A stretch of 64,000 nucleotides of DNA from Lepiota brunneoincarnata. Its lineage: Eukaryota > Basidiomycota > Agaricomycetes > Agaricales > Agaricaceae. Position numbers and translations under genes: made by a program. Positions 1-9,219 of this stretch are shown here, piece by piece. Numbering within the stretch: position 1 is the first letter of the stretch; every line of letters starts with the position of its first letter. The DNA lies in NCBI GenBank assembly GCA_023014365.1, contig JAEBUN010000014.1, positions 682,001 to 746,000 on the forward strand, read 5' to 3'. The notes under the pieces are model-generated. The model saw only the letters and a program-made list of their open reading frames with translations. It had not been told where the DNA came from and did not search any database.

Positions 1-1
1 T

Positions 2-478
2 ACAACTGGGACCCCGTCGCCAAATCAAACATCACAGGAGAGCCTGTCGGACTATACTGAGAATATGTCTGATGAGGACATCAGACCTTATGAAGGGGAT
101 AATGTTATGAACAGTCCAGATTGAGAGGAACAAGAACAATTATTCGACTTTACAAGATGGGTACAGGAGACCACAGACCAGTTGCAAGCACAGGAATATG
201 AAGACAAAGAAGGGGAATACTACAATGCCATGCAGGACCTGGCAAGAGAAGCAGGAATGGAGATAACTCTGGAGGATATTCTGGAATACCCCGAGCATAA
301 AGAAGATAGCCATAGATCAACCAATCCAACCTCCAATATGGATGGAAGCACCAAGAGAATGGAGAATGAGAATGGAGGAGAGTCCATGGAGATAGAATTG
401 GGAGAAGGAGATTATGAGTCAGAAGAAAGCAATGGAACATTGCACAGCAGTGAGAACAAGGACACTGACTCATTGTAA
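2..478 (+). pseudogene. third-ORF C-terminus running from the internal region into the LTR
   Basis: One frame is open from base 2 across the internal/LTR junction at 102/103 to the stop at 476-478, broken once by TGA at 122-124. The LTR part is strongly acidic, with blocks such as EYEDKEGEYY, ITLEDILEYPE and EDTDSL-like ends, and has no domain I recognise. The TGA is present in all three LTR copies, so it is either an inherited CGA-to-TGA change or a true stop. It could be the acidic C-terminal tail of the element's third protein. The alternative is chance openness of U3, but the frame is kept in three diverged copies. Confidence 0.5.
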
Positions 479-804
479 TATAAATGACAGTAGGATGCCA
501 TCAGCCAGGATGCACATCATGGTCAAGACTGCAGACAACAAGTAGAACAGCCCAACTACCTATAACAAGTATATAGTGTCTTATAGGTATATAAGGTCTG
601 TACAAGTAGAGATTAAAGCCTTAAGCTTTAATCTTGTTAACAGCGGTTGTTAACCCTCTCTGCCTTAACTTGGCATGTTCCCTCATTATCTCATTGAGCG
701 CAATCCACTAAGCTCTGCAAGGCCAACTGTCTTGGACACCTTGTAGAGTGATTGAAGGCCATCTCCAGTTATCCTTGGATACAGAAGGAGCATGGATCAT
801 AACA
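103..804 (+). repeat. LTR, family 2 (U3 contains an open reading frame)
   Basis: A 702-bp LTR with 8-bp terminal inverted repeats TGTTATGA/TCATAACA. A TATA box lies at 588-595 and the putative transcript start (AAGCTTTAATCT, 623-634) is about 35 bp downstream. The same 12 bases occur as reverse complement next to the minus LTR at 1036, which suggests self-priming. A reading frame for an acidic peptide fills most of U3 (125-478). Two other copies lie at 1036-1746 (minus) and 4451-5161 (plus). Confidence 0.85.
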
Positions 805-1035
805 GGTGTGGATGACCTATCAATGCTTTCAGTGCATCTGACCAAGGGTGCAGAGGGTATGGTGGCCTGCTCTACAAAGGTGTATCACCAGACAGTGACA
901 AGGCATGTTGTCAGATACAGTTGGCACTTGGATAGCGATAAAGTGTATTGTCTGCCGGTGTGGAAAGGTAGTGACAAGGTGTACCAATACCATGGGGTGT
1001 ATGATGGAGGTTGTCCAAAGGAAGCTTTAATCTAA
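805..1035 (-). other. 5' leader fragment of a minus-oriented Ty3 element, with primer-binding site
   Basis: This 231-bp piece sits between the plus LTR ending at 804 and the minus LTR starting at 1036. Next to the minus LTR, 1022-1033 read on the minus strand are AGATTAAAGCTT. This is the exact complement of the predicted transcript start inside the LTR, separated from the LTR end by two bases. It is therefore the start of the internal region of a minus element whose remainder is deleted. Confidence 0.65.
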
Positions 1036-1746
1036 TGTTATGATCCTTGCTCCTTCTGTATCTGAAGATAACTGGAGAAGGCCTTCAATCACTCTACAAG
1101 GTGTCTAAGACAGTTGGCCTTGCAGAGCTTAGTGGATTGTGCTCAATGAGATAACAAGGGAACATGCTAAGTTAAGGCAGAGAGAGGTTAATAACCACTG
1201 TTAACAAGATTAAAGCTTAAGGCTTTAATCTCTACTTGTACAGGCCTTATATACCTATGAGATGCTATATACTCATTATAGGTTATTGGGCTGTTCTACT
1301 TGTCCTACACAGTCTTGACCATGATGCGCATCCTAGCTGATGGCATCCTACTATTATTTATATCTTACAATGAGTCAGTATCCTCATTCTCCATTCCACT
1401 GCTGTGCAATGTTCCATCACTTTCCTCTGACTCATAATCCTCTTCTCCTGATCCTATCTCCATGGATTCTCTTCCATTCTCACTCTCCATTCTCTTGGTG
1501 CTTCCATCTGTATCAGAGGTTGGATTGGTCAATCCATGGCTATCTTCTTCATCCTTGGGGTATTCCAGAATATCCTCTAGAGTTATCTCCATTCCTGCTT
1601 CTCTTGCTAGGTCCTGCATGGCATTGTAGTATTCCCCTTCTTTGTCTTCATATTCCTGCACTCGTAACTGGTCTGTGGTCTCCTGTACCCATCTTGTAAA
1701 GTCAAATAGTTGTTCTTGCTCTTCTCAGTCCAGACTGTTCATAACA
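1036..1746 (-). repeat. 5' LTR, family 2, minus orientation
   Basis: A 711-bp LTR bounded by TGTTATGA/TCATAACA, the same family as 103-804 and in the opposite direction. It is followed on its own strand by a self-primer binding site (1022-1033). No matching 5-bp target duplication is visible at 1031-1035 and 1747-1751, so it is not a simple solo LTR. It separates the 5' part of the Tnp2-like relic from whatever lay upstream. Confidence 0.8.
1365..1661 (-). CDS. acidic U3 reading frame of family-2 LTR (copy 2)
   Basis: An open frame of about 98 codons, the counterpart of the peptide at 182-478. It keeps the order EYEDKEGEYYNAMQDLAREAG - EITLEDILEYP - Ser/Asp/Glu-rich tail - DTDSL. It lies wholly inside the minus LTR, so it could only be expressed as the tail of the third gene of an upstream copy or from an LTR promoter. 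The function is unknown and it may be non-coding. Confidence 0.35.
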   Translation of the reverse strand: MQEYEDKEGEYYNAMQDLAREAGMEITLEDILEYPKDEEDSHGLTNPTSDTDGSTKRMESENGRESMEIGSGEEDYESEESDGTLHSSGMENEDTDSL

Positions 1747-4060
1747 TGATCTGTCTAAGCCTCCCACCAGAACTTTGTCACAAACCAGAGAATATCTATC
1801 TTGTTGGCATCATCCCTGATCCCAAGCAACCTGCCATTGATGGCCTGAATCCATACCTCACACCTCTGATCAACACTCTTACCACTTGCTTCTGTGAAGG
1901 CACATGGTTCACCAAGACTTATGAGTGTCCTGCTGGCTGACAATTGTGAAAAGCTGTAATTGTTAATGTCAATGACTTGCCTGGTTCCTGCAAAATTACT
2001 GGATGTGCTGGTCATTCTGTGACTTGCTTTTGTTCTTTGTGCCATCTGCTGAAGGACAACATGAACAACATCAATCACACCACAGATGCCTGGAGGTCTT
2101 TACACTCCCCCATGTATTCCAAATGGTCCATACAGATCCATGCTGATTTTTACACAGATCTGCACAGATCCACATGGACTTTTGCATAGAAAATCTTAAC
2201 ATTCATTACATTTTTTGCATGGATCTGTGCAAAAATTTTGCACAGATCCATGTGGACCCACCCACACAGACTAGTCTGAGTAAAATCCAGTTTGCAAGGA
2301 TCCGAGTTAATTGAATTTATAATTTACAGAAAAATGTGAATAACTTGTGAAGGAAATTCTTTTAGAACATGTGAGTAGTATATTCTAGATCAGAATAAAA
2401 TTGCGAATCCGATGACATCATTTTTAAAATTTACGTAATTTCCAAAAAAGGAAATATTATACTATTAGGATCCAGAATCTCATTCCAACCAGGAATATGG
2501 CAGTCACATAGGCTACAAACATCTCCTTCACAAGTTATATAGAATTTTCTTCTGGTATTCCTTATATCCACTGCATTTTTTCGAGTTTTTTGCATTTTTC
2601 TCAATAGTTAAATTATCCTGAGTCATGTGAGTAATATATTTGGAATCTGCATTAAAATTGGCACCATCCCACATATTTTTTATATAGCTAATTAGTATTT
2701 AAGCAGTTGATGACATAGGTAATAGGCAAGTTACACTGTTCATAAGTGGTATATGTACAACTTAGTGATTAAATTTTTATAGGAAATTGTGGTATAGTGG
2801 TCTTAATCACTGTTATTGCTTGTATTTCATTAACATCTTGGGTTCAAATTCCAGTAATGGATGTATTTTATTGGTGGCTCAAATTCATTTTAGTCTGCTT
2901 GGATCTGCATGGACTCACTTGGACACCTGGGGGAATGTAAATTACTGGATGCCTGGAAGCCTATCATGATCAAAGAGTATTGCAAGGTTGCAGAGGCTTG
3001 GCATGATGCTCTTAGCAAATCTTACCATGCAAAGTTGTATAAGAAAAATGGCATTTGTTGGTCCAAACTTCTTTGCTTACTGTATTGGGACCCTGTTTGA
3101 TATGTCATTATTGATGGTATGCACAACCTATTTCTTGGCCTCATAAGACACCACTTCCAGGTCATCATTGGCACCAATTGGGAAGACAAGGCCTCTGAAG
3201 AAGACAACTTCCACTCATCTCCACCTCAGGAAAAGGATATGCAGAAGGGCTGCTAACTCCTCACATGCAATCCGACTATTGCAAAGCTCCACCAGCTTTC
3301 CATTGCTGTGCTGCTGGTAGTGTGTCAGGAGTATCATGTACTCAATCAAGTACCCAGTCATCAGCCAAAAAAGATGGACTATATTTTGGCATTACTTGTA
3401 AGTATAATATCTATCATGCCCTCTTACTGTCTAATGTAGATCTAGGCCCCTGGGAGTGAAGAGTTATTACCCACTGTAGCTCCAGAATCTCACATAATCA
3501 ATGGAGACCTCACACATATATCCACCAATGAGGAAATTGATATGCTAGATACCTCAGCCCCTCTCCTGAATACACCAGAGCTCCAGCAAATTGACCATGT
3601 ATATACAATCCACAAGCTGACCCACCTGGAAGACAAGTCCACCATGTAAATTTGGCACCCCTGCCCAAGGGAAGCCAAAGGCTGATGAATGGAGGGTGTC
3701 CATAAGTCTGACCTCCCAGCATTGCTACTCAGACTATGGGGCACCAGCCCAGATGAACAGGACAACTCCACAAGCAAGGATTTGCTTGTGGTCATTCATA
3801 GTACCTTACTCCTCTCAATAGCCATCAGCTATGCAACCTCCCATTCCATCACCACCTTCCATGCAGGACAATACCTCCACTTTATGACTGCCTACATTAT
3901 ATCAATCTGTCAGCTTTGTCCTGACATAAACCTCCACCCCATTCATCACAATGCTCTTCATCTGGATCAATTTTTGTGTCTTTTTGGCCCCATCCATGGA
4001 TGGCGGATGTTTCCATTTGAGAGGTTCATCAGTATCACTTGAGACTGATGACAATACAAG
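1747..4060 (+). pseudogene. Tnp2/Plavaka-type (CACTA-like) transposase relic, 5' part
   Basis: Decayed coding sequence with many stops and frame changes. Recognisable transposase_21 (Tnp2) family blocks appear in the normal order. ENIYLVGIIPDPKQP lies near 1790-1838, WSKLLCLLYWDPV then a stop then VIIDGMHNLFLGLIRHHF near 3055-3155, and HLDQFLCLFGPIHGWRMFPFERF (as two adjacent blocks) near 3960-4030. Family members encode a DDE-type transposase of fungal Plavaka elements. CpG is almost absent and stops are frequent, so the copy is long dead. 2200-2900 is AT-rich and holds no recognisable protein. Confidence 0.75.
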
Positions 4061-4254
4061 GGCCCCATGGAGGGTGCCATAAACATTCCCATATATTCAA
4101 ACTCCTACTGATGAATGTATGGGTCTCATATATGTAGTCACAGAGAAAAACTATAAAACTAGATTTATTGTTCCTGTTTAGGTTGTTCATGGTGTCTATC
4201 AGTATAGGCCACCTTTCTTTAGAAAAATTGAATTACCTCTGTGACAATCATTTA

Positions 4255-4450
4255 TTCACCCATTGAATTAGAACTTAGGGTTGGATAAGTGAGGCCCACA
4301 TATTTGATTCATTCATTTTAACAATAGTAACCCTGCATATTCTCTCAGCCCATTCAGTAGAGCAGATATATTTGGCCACTATTGTTAAAATAAATTAATG
4401 AATGGATATGTACCACTTACCCAATCATAGGTCCTAACTCAATGGGTGAA
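4255..4450. mobile_element. palindromic MITE-like element at the centre of the inverted repeat
   Basis: About 195 bp that folds back on itself. CACCCATTGAATTAGAACTT at the left is matched by AACTCAATGGGTG at the right, and ATTTTAACAATAGT by ACTATTGTTAAAAT nearer the centre. It has no coding capacity. A solo LTR sits at its right end. Confidence 0.55.
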
Positions 4451-5161
4451 TGTTATGAACAGTCCAGACTGAGAAGAGCAAGAACAACTATTCAACTTTA
4501 TGAGATGGGTACAGGAGACCACAGACCAGTTACAAGCGCAGGAATATGAAGACAAAGAAGGGGAATACTACAACACCATGCAGGACTTGGCAAGAGACAC
4601 AGGAATGGAGATAACTCTGGAGGATATTCTGGAATACCCCGAGGATGAAGAAGATAGCCATGGATCAACCGATCCAACCTCTAATATGGATGGAAGCACT
4701 GAGAGAATGGAGAGTGAGAATGGAAGAGAATCCATGGAGATAGGATCAGGAGAAGAGGATTATGAGTCAGAGGAAAGTGATGGAACATTGCACAGCAGTG
4801 GAATGGAGAATGAGGATACTGACTCATTGTAAGATATAAATAATAGTAGGATGCCATCAGCTAGGATGCGCATCATGGTCAAGACTGTGCAGGACAAGTA
4901 GAACAGCCCAATAACCTATAATGAGTATATAGCATCTCATAGGTATATAAGGCCTGTACAAGTAGAGATTAAAGCCTTAAGCTTTAATCTTGTTAACAGT
5001 GGTTGTTAACCTCTCTCTGCCTTAACTTGGCATGTTCCCTTGTTATCTCATTGAGTGCAATCCACTAAGCTCTGCAAGGCCAACCATCTCAAACACCTTG
5101 TAGAGTGATTGAAGGCCTTCTCCAGTTATCTTCAGATACAGAAGGAGCAAGGATCATAACA
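4451..5161 (+). repeat. solo LTR, family 2
   Basis: A 711-bp LTR with TGTTATGA/TCATAACA ends, flanked by the perfect 5-bp target duplication GTGAA (4446-4450 and 5162-5166). No internal sequence is present, so this is the product of LTR-LTR recombination. The U3 frame is open from ATG 4500 to 4832 (110 codons). Confidence 0.9.
4500..4832 (+). CDS. acidic U3 reading frame of family-2 LTR (copy 3)
   Basis: 110 codons open inside the solo LTR, the longest of the three copies. The peptide begins MRWVQETTDQL, continues with the conserved EYEDKEGEYY and EITLEDILEYPE blocks, then a Ser/Glu/Gly-rich acidic stretch ending EDTDSL. The ATG is created by ACA-to-ATG relative to copy 1. In a complete element the peptide would be the tail of the third protein. 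No homologous family is recognised. Confidence 0.35.
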   Translation: MRWVQETTDQLQAQEYEDKEGEYYNTMQDLARDTGMEITLEDILEYPEDEEDSHGSTDPTSNMDGSTERMESENGRESMEIGSGEEDYESEESDGTLHSSGMENEDTDSL

Positions 5162-5390
5162 GTGAATAAATGGTGGTTGCAGAGGCAATTCAAATTGTTC
5201 AAAAAAAGGTGGCTTGCAGACATAAACTCTATGAACTACCCAAATGGGAACAACAAATCTAGATTTATAGTTTTTCTCTGTGACTACATTTGTGAGGCCC
5301 ATACATTTGTCAGCACATTTTGAATACATGGGAATATTTATGGCACCCTCCATGGGGCCCTTGTATTGTCTTCAGTCTCAAGTGTATGCT

Positions 5391-6262
5391 CCAGAATTTA
5401 AATACCAATTTCAAATCAGGTTTGTTCAATATCCTGCCAAAGTTGTATGCATTTCTAATGCCTGCATAGGGGACCTAGAGAAGACAATGGTCAAGGCTTT
5501 TTATGCAACATCCAAGCTTTAAACCCTCTTGCACCACATTAAAGCTAAGGACCCTGAGCTTGTCAAATGAGCCATTGAAATATTCAATTCCTGCTTTCCC
5601 TCCAGTCAACTTGGATCTCTCACAAACAATGCCAAGTCTCTTTCTTGTATGACTCATACAGTTGGCAATGGAAAGGCAGCTCAAATGGATGAGAAGGTTT
5701 ACACCTATCTTCAACTTTTTAGGCTGATTAATACTTACCAAATCATTGAACACTCTCAATGTGTCACAAATGGGAAGGAATTCAGCATATTTTCTGCAAC
5801 AAGCAGAAACAGTCATATTTTTCATTTCACTCAGGCTGACCAAAAGCTGAAACCAGCATTGATACACTCTATCTTCACTTTTACAGGAATGGAGCCTGAT
5901 CAGTTCTATCTTGTCATCCATCACCACCAACAAGCACAAAATCACCCTATCCTCAACAACTATCCACAGTTTGGTGCTGGCCTCTGGTTGAAATGAACTG
6001 AGAATGAACCTGAAATTCTCCTGAGCTCAAATGCTACAATATATGGTGCCTTTTCTCATCTGTGGGACCATGACACCTTGATCATGAAACCCATAATGGA
6101 GGTTAGTGACTCAACTGATGCTCTAACCAGCCTCTTTGCTCATGATTCAAACAGGAAATACAGTGTTCTTGACTGCCCCCCAGTTGAGCTATGTACATCA
6201 GGGCCTGCCTGCACCACCCATTACCAGTGATGTGTTGTTTCAGGTGGTGAGGAAGCCACATG
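5391..6262 (+). pseudogene. Tnp2/Plavaka transposase relic, 3' part
   Basis: The transposase-like frame continues after the inverted repeat: GDLEKTMVKAFYATSKL then a stop, TLLHHIKAKDPELVK, and a longer open stretch 5649-5996 with TYLQLFRLINTYQIIEH and a Glu/Asp-poor tail. The Ty3 element inserted at 6262 cuts it. The next piece (VCSSPLSYLLPIPGAF-like) resumes at 15114, directly after the Ty3 target duplication. CpG is depleted throughout. Confidence 0.6.
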
Positions 6263-6648
6263 TGTTATCAGAAACCACATCAGAAGGACAGTTACTTTTA
6301 GCTCACATTCCCATGTCACTATGAAACTATCAGTAGTGTACATCAGAAGGACTATTCTTAGTATGCGCCTCATGTTTTCTTATCTCTGACTCATAGTTAC
6401 CCCGGTCTGGATTATTATAGTAGGAGTACAGCCACACTTAGAGATATATAAGGATACAGTACAATACCTTGTATCCTTATCTTAGTGTTATACAGTTCTT
6501 GCCTCCTATACTTCTTTGCCCTTAAACCGGCTGGACTATAGTGCTCCGTCGTCTCTAAGTCACGCCTAGTAGGACAAGACTAAGTCTGTATAGACATCTT
6601 GCCACGAACGCTGTGCTACTCAAGAGCGAACCCCTAACCCGGGTAACA
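6263..6648 (+). repeat. 5' LTR of element 1 (family 1)
   Basis: 386 bp, TGTTA...TAACA. A TATA box (ATATATAAG) lies near 6443-6451. The predicted transcript start ATCTTAGTGTT is at 6479-6489, about 34 bp downstream. Confidence 0.95.
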
Positions 6649-6661
6649 AAACACTAAGATA
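6649..6661 (+). promoter_or_regulatory. self-primer binding site for reverse transcription
   Basis: 6650-6661 (AACACTAAGATA) is the exact reverse complement of 6478-6489 inside the LTR, starting one base after the LTR ends. In Tf1/sushi-type elements the first 11 nt of the transcript fold back onto such a site and prime minus-strand synthesis instead of a tRNA. The geometry (TATA, then transcript start, then PBS adjacent to the LTR) fits that mechanism. The same 12-mer is intact next to the LTR of the minus copy at 30331-30342. Confidence 0.8.
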
Positions 6662-6677
6662 CTCTGCTGCTTATCTC

Positions 6678-7007
6678 TTGCTCGCCCTCTACTCTGCTCT
6701 GCTCTGCCGATGTACTGAACGCGTCGAGGTACCCTGGTCGTTCAAAACGACGTACGAAAGAAAACCGCCTCTCTGTGTAGCCATCGCTACGTCCCTCAAC
6801 CTCTCCCCACCAGACGACCTGGCTTACCTACTCATCTTCGTCTTCACCTCTACCGCCACCCTCATCGCCTATCGAATCATCACCCTAGAACTCGAACGTA
6901 TCACGTGCCCCTGTTACTGTTGCGTCGTCAGATCGTGGAACCTATACTCAGGGATATCCATAATCGCCACCCAATTCTTCATACTTCTAGCGATAATCGA
7001 TCGCTAG
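6678..7007 (+). CDS. conserved leader frame with two membrane-like segments, upstream of gag
   Basis: About 109 codons, in the same frame as gag and separated from it only by TAG at 7005-7007 and about ten sense codons. It contains two hydrophobic stretches: LAYLLIFVFTSTATLIAY, and YSGISIIATQFFILLAII near the end. The same frame is open in the CpG-decayed minus copy (29980-30237), with the same TAG. There is no good in-frame ATG here. In the other copy an ATG arises only from ACG by CpG decay. It may be an N-terminal extension of gag reached by readthrough or splicing, or non-coding leader with a chance frame. Confidence 0.4.
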   Translation: MLALYSALLCRCTERVEVPWSFKTTYERKPPLCVAIATSLNLSPPDDLAYLLIFVFTSTATLIAYRIITLELERITCPCYCCVVRSWNLYSGISIIATQFFILLAIIDR

Positions 7008-7037
7008 ACAAATATCACCACACCTCCAAAGAAATTC

Positions 7038-8825
7038 TTGGCCCGAGAATCCCCATCACCCCCCCCTCCTCCTAAATCGAGAAACAGGATCTCAGGATCA
7101 GGAACCCAAAACCCGGATCCCAGAAGAAACCCTATCCCCACTCAGACATCATCCCCATTCTACCCCCCATCTCCATTCGACTCACCCACTCCAAGTACAT
7201 CAACACGTACAAGAACAAGTTTTGCTGACGAACTGGCAGAACGACAAAGACTACAACACAAAAAAGAATTAAAAGGACACTATGAACAAGAAGAAAGAAG
7301 ACGCAAACAAGCCGAAGAATACCGTGCTAAAGTAGATCCATTAAACGACTACAAACTCCAAAGACTTAAAAACGCCCTCAAACAACCAAGAGGACTTTCC
7401 ACGTCAGAAGAAAACTTACTCACACGCCACGAATACACCGTAAATCAGGGAAAAACTCCCCCAGCAGACAACGACTCCGACGTCTATATAACAGACGACA
7501 ACCAATCAGATCCCGATTCACAACCACCCACATTACCCACACCAACCGTACCCTTAGCCCTACCGGCTCCACCTTTGCGACCAACACAACCGCCATCACC
7601 ACCACTGCCACCGCCACCCGGACAATTACAAATAATGGCCGCCGCAGCTACCCCAAAGGAGTTAGGACTCCTCAAACCCATCGCCTTCGATGGAACTAGA
7701 AGACTATTTGAAGATTGGATCTTCCAATGTGAAGTTTACGTGCTCGCTAATGCGACCACTTACAACACCGACCTCGCTAGGACTCTATTCGTCCTTTCGA
7801 CAATGCAATCAGGAGATGCCCAAGCCTGGGCCAGACAATACCTCCACGAGAGAAACGCTCAAACCCCACAAGGACAACCCATAGTCATGGAGTCATGGGA
7901 CAATTTCACCGCTCGACTCAGAGCCGATTTCACCCCAGCGGACGAACATGCGTATGCACATACCAGACTTCAAACCTTGCACCAAGCAGGCAAACCAATG
8001 ACCAAGTTCAATGCTCAGTTCAAAGAACTCGTCCGACAATCCGGATTAAACGAAGATCGCACTCTGATCGATCTATACCGCAAGGCAATCGATCGCCGCA
8101 TTGCCATGAAAATTGACAAGTCGGAAAACCCTCCGACAACTATCACCGCTTGGTACACCCGAGCAAATAAACTTGACGACAATTTCCACCGGATCAACGC
8201 CCTCTACGGCACCCCCAGAAACATGTTTCCCCAAAGAAACCAATACCAACCCAATCGCGGACCAAGCCGTCCAAACAATAACGTGCCCTACGCACAATTC
8301 TACCAAAGGAGCAACGCTCCACGATTCACCCCACGCGATCCACACGCCATGGAAGTAGACTATGTCACGATAGAAGAAGGATTCGAAGATCCTTATCCCG
8401 AAATCCCACAACCGGAATATACCGAGGAAAATTCCGCACAAGAACCGTTGGAATTAGATGCTGTTGTCACCGGACAACAAATGAAATCATACCAGAACCA
8501 GGAATGCTTCCGATGTGGAGCCAAAGATCATTGGGTCAGCAAATGCCCCCAACCGCCGCCAGCTAGACGCTTCCCAGGAATGCGTACAAATCCCCCTCGC
8601 CCTGCGAGAAACCCCAACCGTCCCTTCCCTGGACAACAAAACACTCGTTCCGGATTCCCAAACCGGAATGCCCAACAATCACCGCAACGCAAGTATTCCC
8701 TTGCCGTCGCAGAAGTCGCATCTCAGATGCGCCAAATGGTCGATGACCTCGATCCAGAGCTCCAACAAGAACTCCACTCCGCGCTAGCCGAGGACCCGGA
8801 GATGCGTCCATTCCAGGATTTTTAA
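7038..8825 (+). CDS. gag: Gag of element 1
   Basis: An open frame of 595 codons. Order: Pro/Ser-rich and charged N-terminus with a Glu/Arg/Lys-rich coiled region (about residues 65-115), a Pro-rich linker, then the Ty3 gag core (LLKPIAFDGTRRLFEDWIFQ onward, about residues 214-400). Next come a basic Asn/Arg/Pro segment and one CCHC zinc knuckle, CFRCGAKDHWVSKC (8506-8547). It ends in a short acidic tail. The first ATG in good context is internal at 7635 (AATAATGGCC); no ATG precedes it in frame, so the true start is unresolved. Gag forms the particle and binds element RNA. Confidence 0.85.
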   Translation: MARESPSPPPPPKSRNRISGSGTQNPDPRRNPIPTQTSSPFYPPSPFDSPTPSTSTRTRTSFADELAERQRLQHKKELKGHYEQEERRRKQAEEYRAKVDPLNDYKLQRLKNALKQPRGLSTSEENLLTRHEYTVNQGKTPPADNDSDVYITDDNQSDPDSQPPTLPTPTVPLALPAPPLRPTQPPSPPLPPPPGQLQIMAAAATPKELGLLKPIAFDGTRRLFEDWIFQCEVYVLANATTYNTDLARTLFVLSTMQSGDAQAWARQYLHERNAQTPQGQPIVMESWDNFTARLRADFTPADEHAYAHTRLQTLHQAGKPMTKFNAQFKELVRQSGLNEDRTLIDLYRKAIDRRIAMKIDKSENPPTTITAWYTRANKLDDNFHRINALYGTPRNMFPQRNQYQPNRGPSRPNNNVPYAQFYQRSNAPRFTPRDPHAMEVDYVTIEEGFEDPYPEIPQPEYTEENSAQEPLELDAVVTGQQMKSYQNQECFRCGAKDHWVSKCPQPPPARRFPGMRTNPPRPARNPNRPFPGQQNTRSGFPNRNAQQSPQRKYSLAVAEVASQMRQMVDDLDPELQQELHSALAEDPEMRPFQDF

Positions 8826-8959
8826 AAAGGAACGATGTCGACAGATGTGCCCCTGCACGTTCCAGAACTCAGAAGGACATTTCGTACTCTCACTCCTAGA
8901 AGGACATTTTCTCGATAAACTCTGTACAATTACGACTATCCCCGAATAAATGATCCCTT

Positions 8960-9219
8960 TTCTTACCCATCGAGATTTGGAGTGAACGGACATCAAAACC
9001 TGTGGCCATCACCGCCCTGATAGATTCAGGAGCCCAAGGGAATTTCATCTCCCACAAGGTCGTTGAACGACATGGTTATCAAACCAAACGGCTGGACCAA
9101 CCAATTCCACTCAGTAACATTGACGGAACTGATAATCAACATGGCAAGATCCATGAATACATCAAAATCAGAACCATCATTGATGGAAGAGATTGCACGC
9201 TAGAAGCGTACGTCACAAA
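8960..9219 (+). pseudogene. aspartic protease of element 1, 5' half (split by solo LTR)
   Basis: Contains the catalytic block ALIDSGAQGNFI and the following HKVVERHGYQT segment. The frame is cut after ...EAYVT by the solo LTR at 9220. It continues after the LTR as NTGEKDLIIGLPWLEQYNP (9874 on). The minus copy at 23710-24066 shows the uninterrupted arrangement. LTR plus duplication add 654 bp, a multiple of three, so the frame itself is kept but the LTR brings stops. Confidence 0.85.

Larger units (their letters stand above)
1..804 (+). mobile_element. 3' end of a Ty3-type LTR retrotransposon (third-ORF tail, polypurine tract, 3' LTR)
   Basis: Bases 1-102 are the internal 3' end. They read in the same frame, with the shared PNQTSQE motif, as the second frame of the third gene of the full-length Ty3 element at 6263-15108. 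A purine-rich tract (AAGGGGATAA, about 93-102) abuts an LTR that opens TGTTATGA and closes TCATAACA. No primer-binding site follows the LTR, which fits a 3' LTR. The element continues left of the window. Confidence 0.8.
4031..5390. repeat. large inverted repeat (arms 4031-4265 and 5162-5390) interrupting the transposase relic
   Basis: The two arms, about 230 bp each, are reverse complements apart from transitions. Both encode in opposite directions a peptide starting MEGAINIP and containing VVTEKNYK and PPFF. Between them lie a palindromic MITE-like unit and a solo LTR. The arms interrupt the Tnp2 frame just after the FPFERF block, and transposase similarity resumes at about 5460 (GDLEKTMVKAFY). 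The structure is either a hairpin transposon insertion or an inverted duplication. Confidence 0.65.

Noticed and set aside
805..1035. Independent small gene on the plus strand (from 748)
   Set aside because: The frame starts inside an LTR, and the segment is better explained as the 5' leader of the minus element because of its primer-binding site.
3022..3207. Minus frame over the Tnp2 block
   Set aside because: The plus strand here carries the recognisable IDGMHNLFLG motif.
7420..8811. Several minus frames across gag
   Set aside because: They are antisense shadows of gag and are not kept in the other copy.
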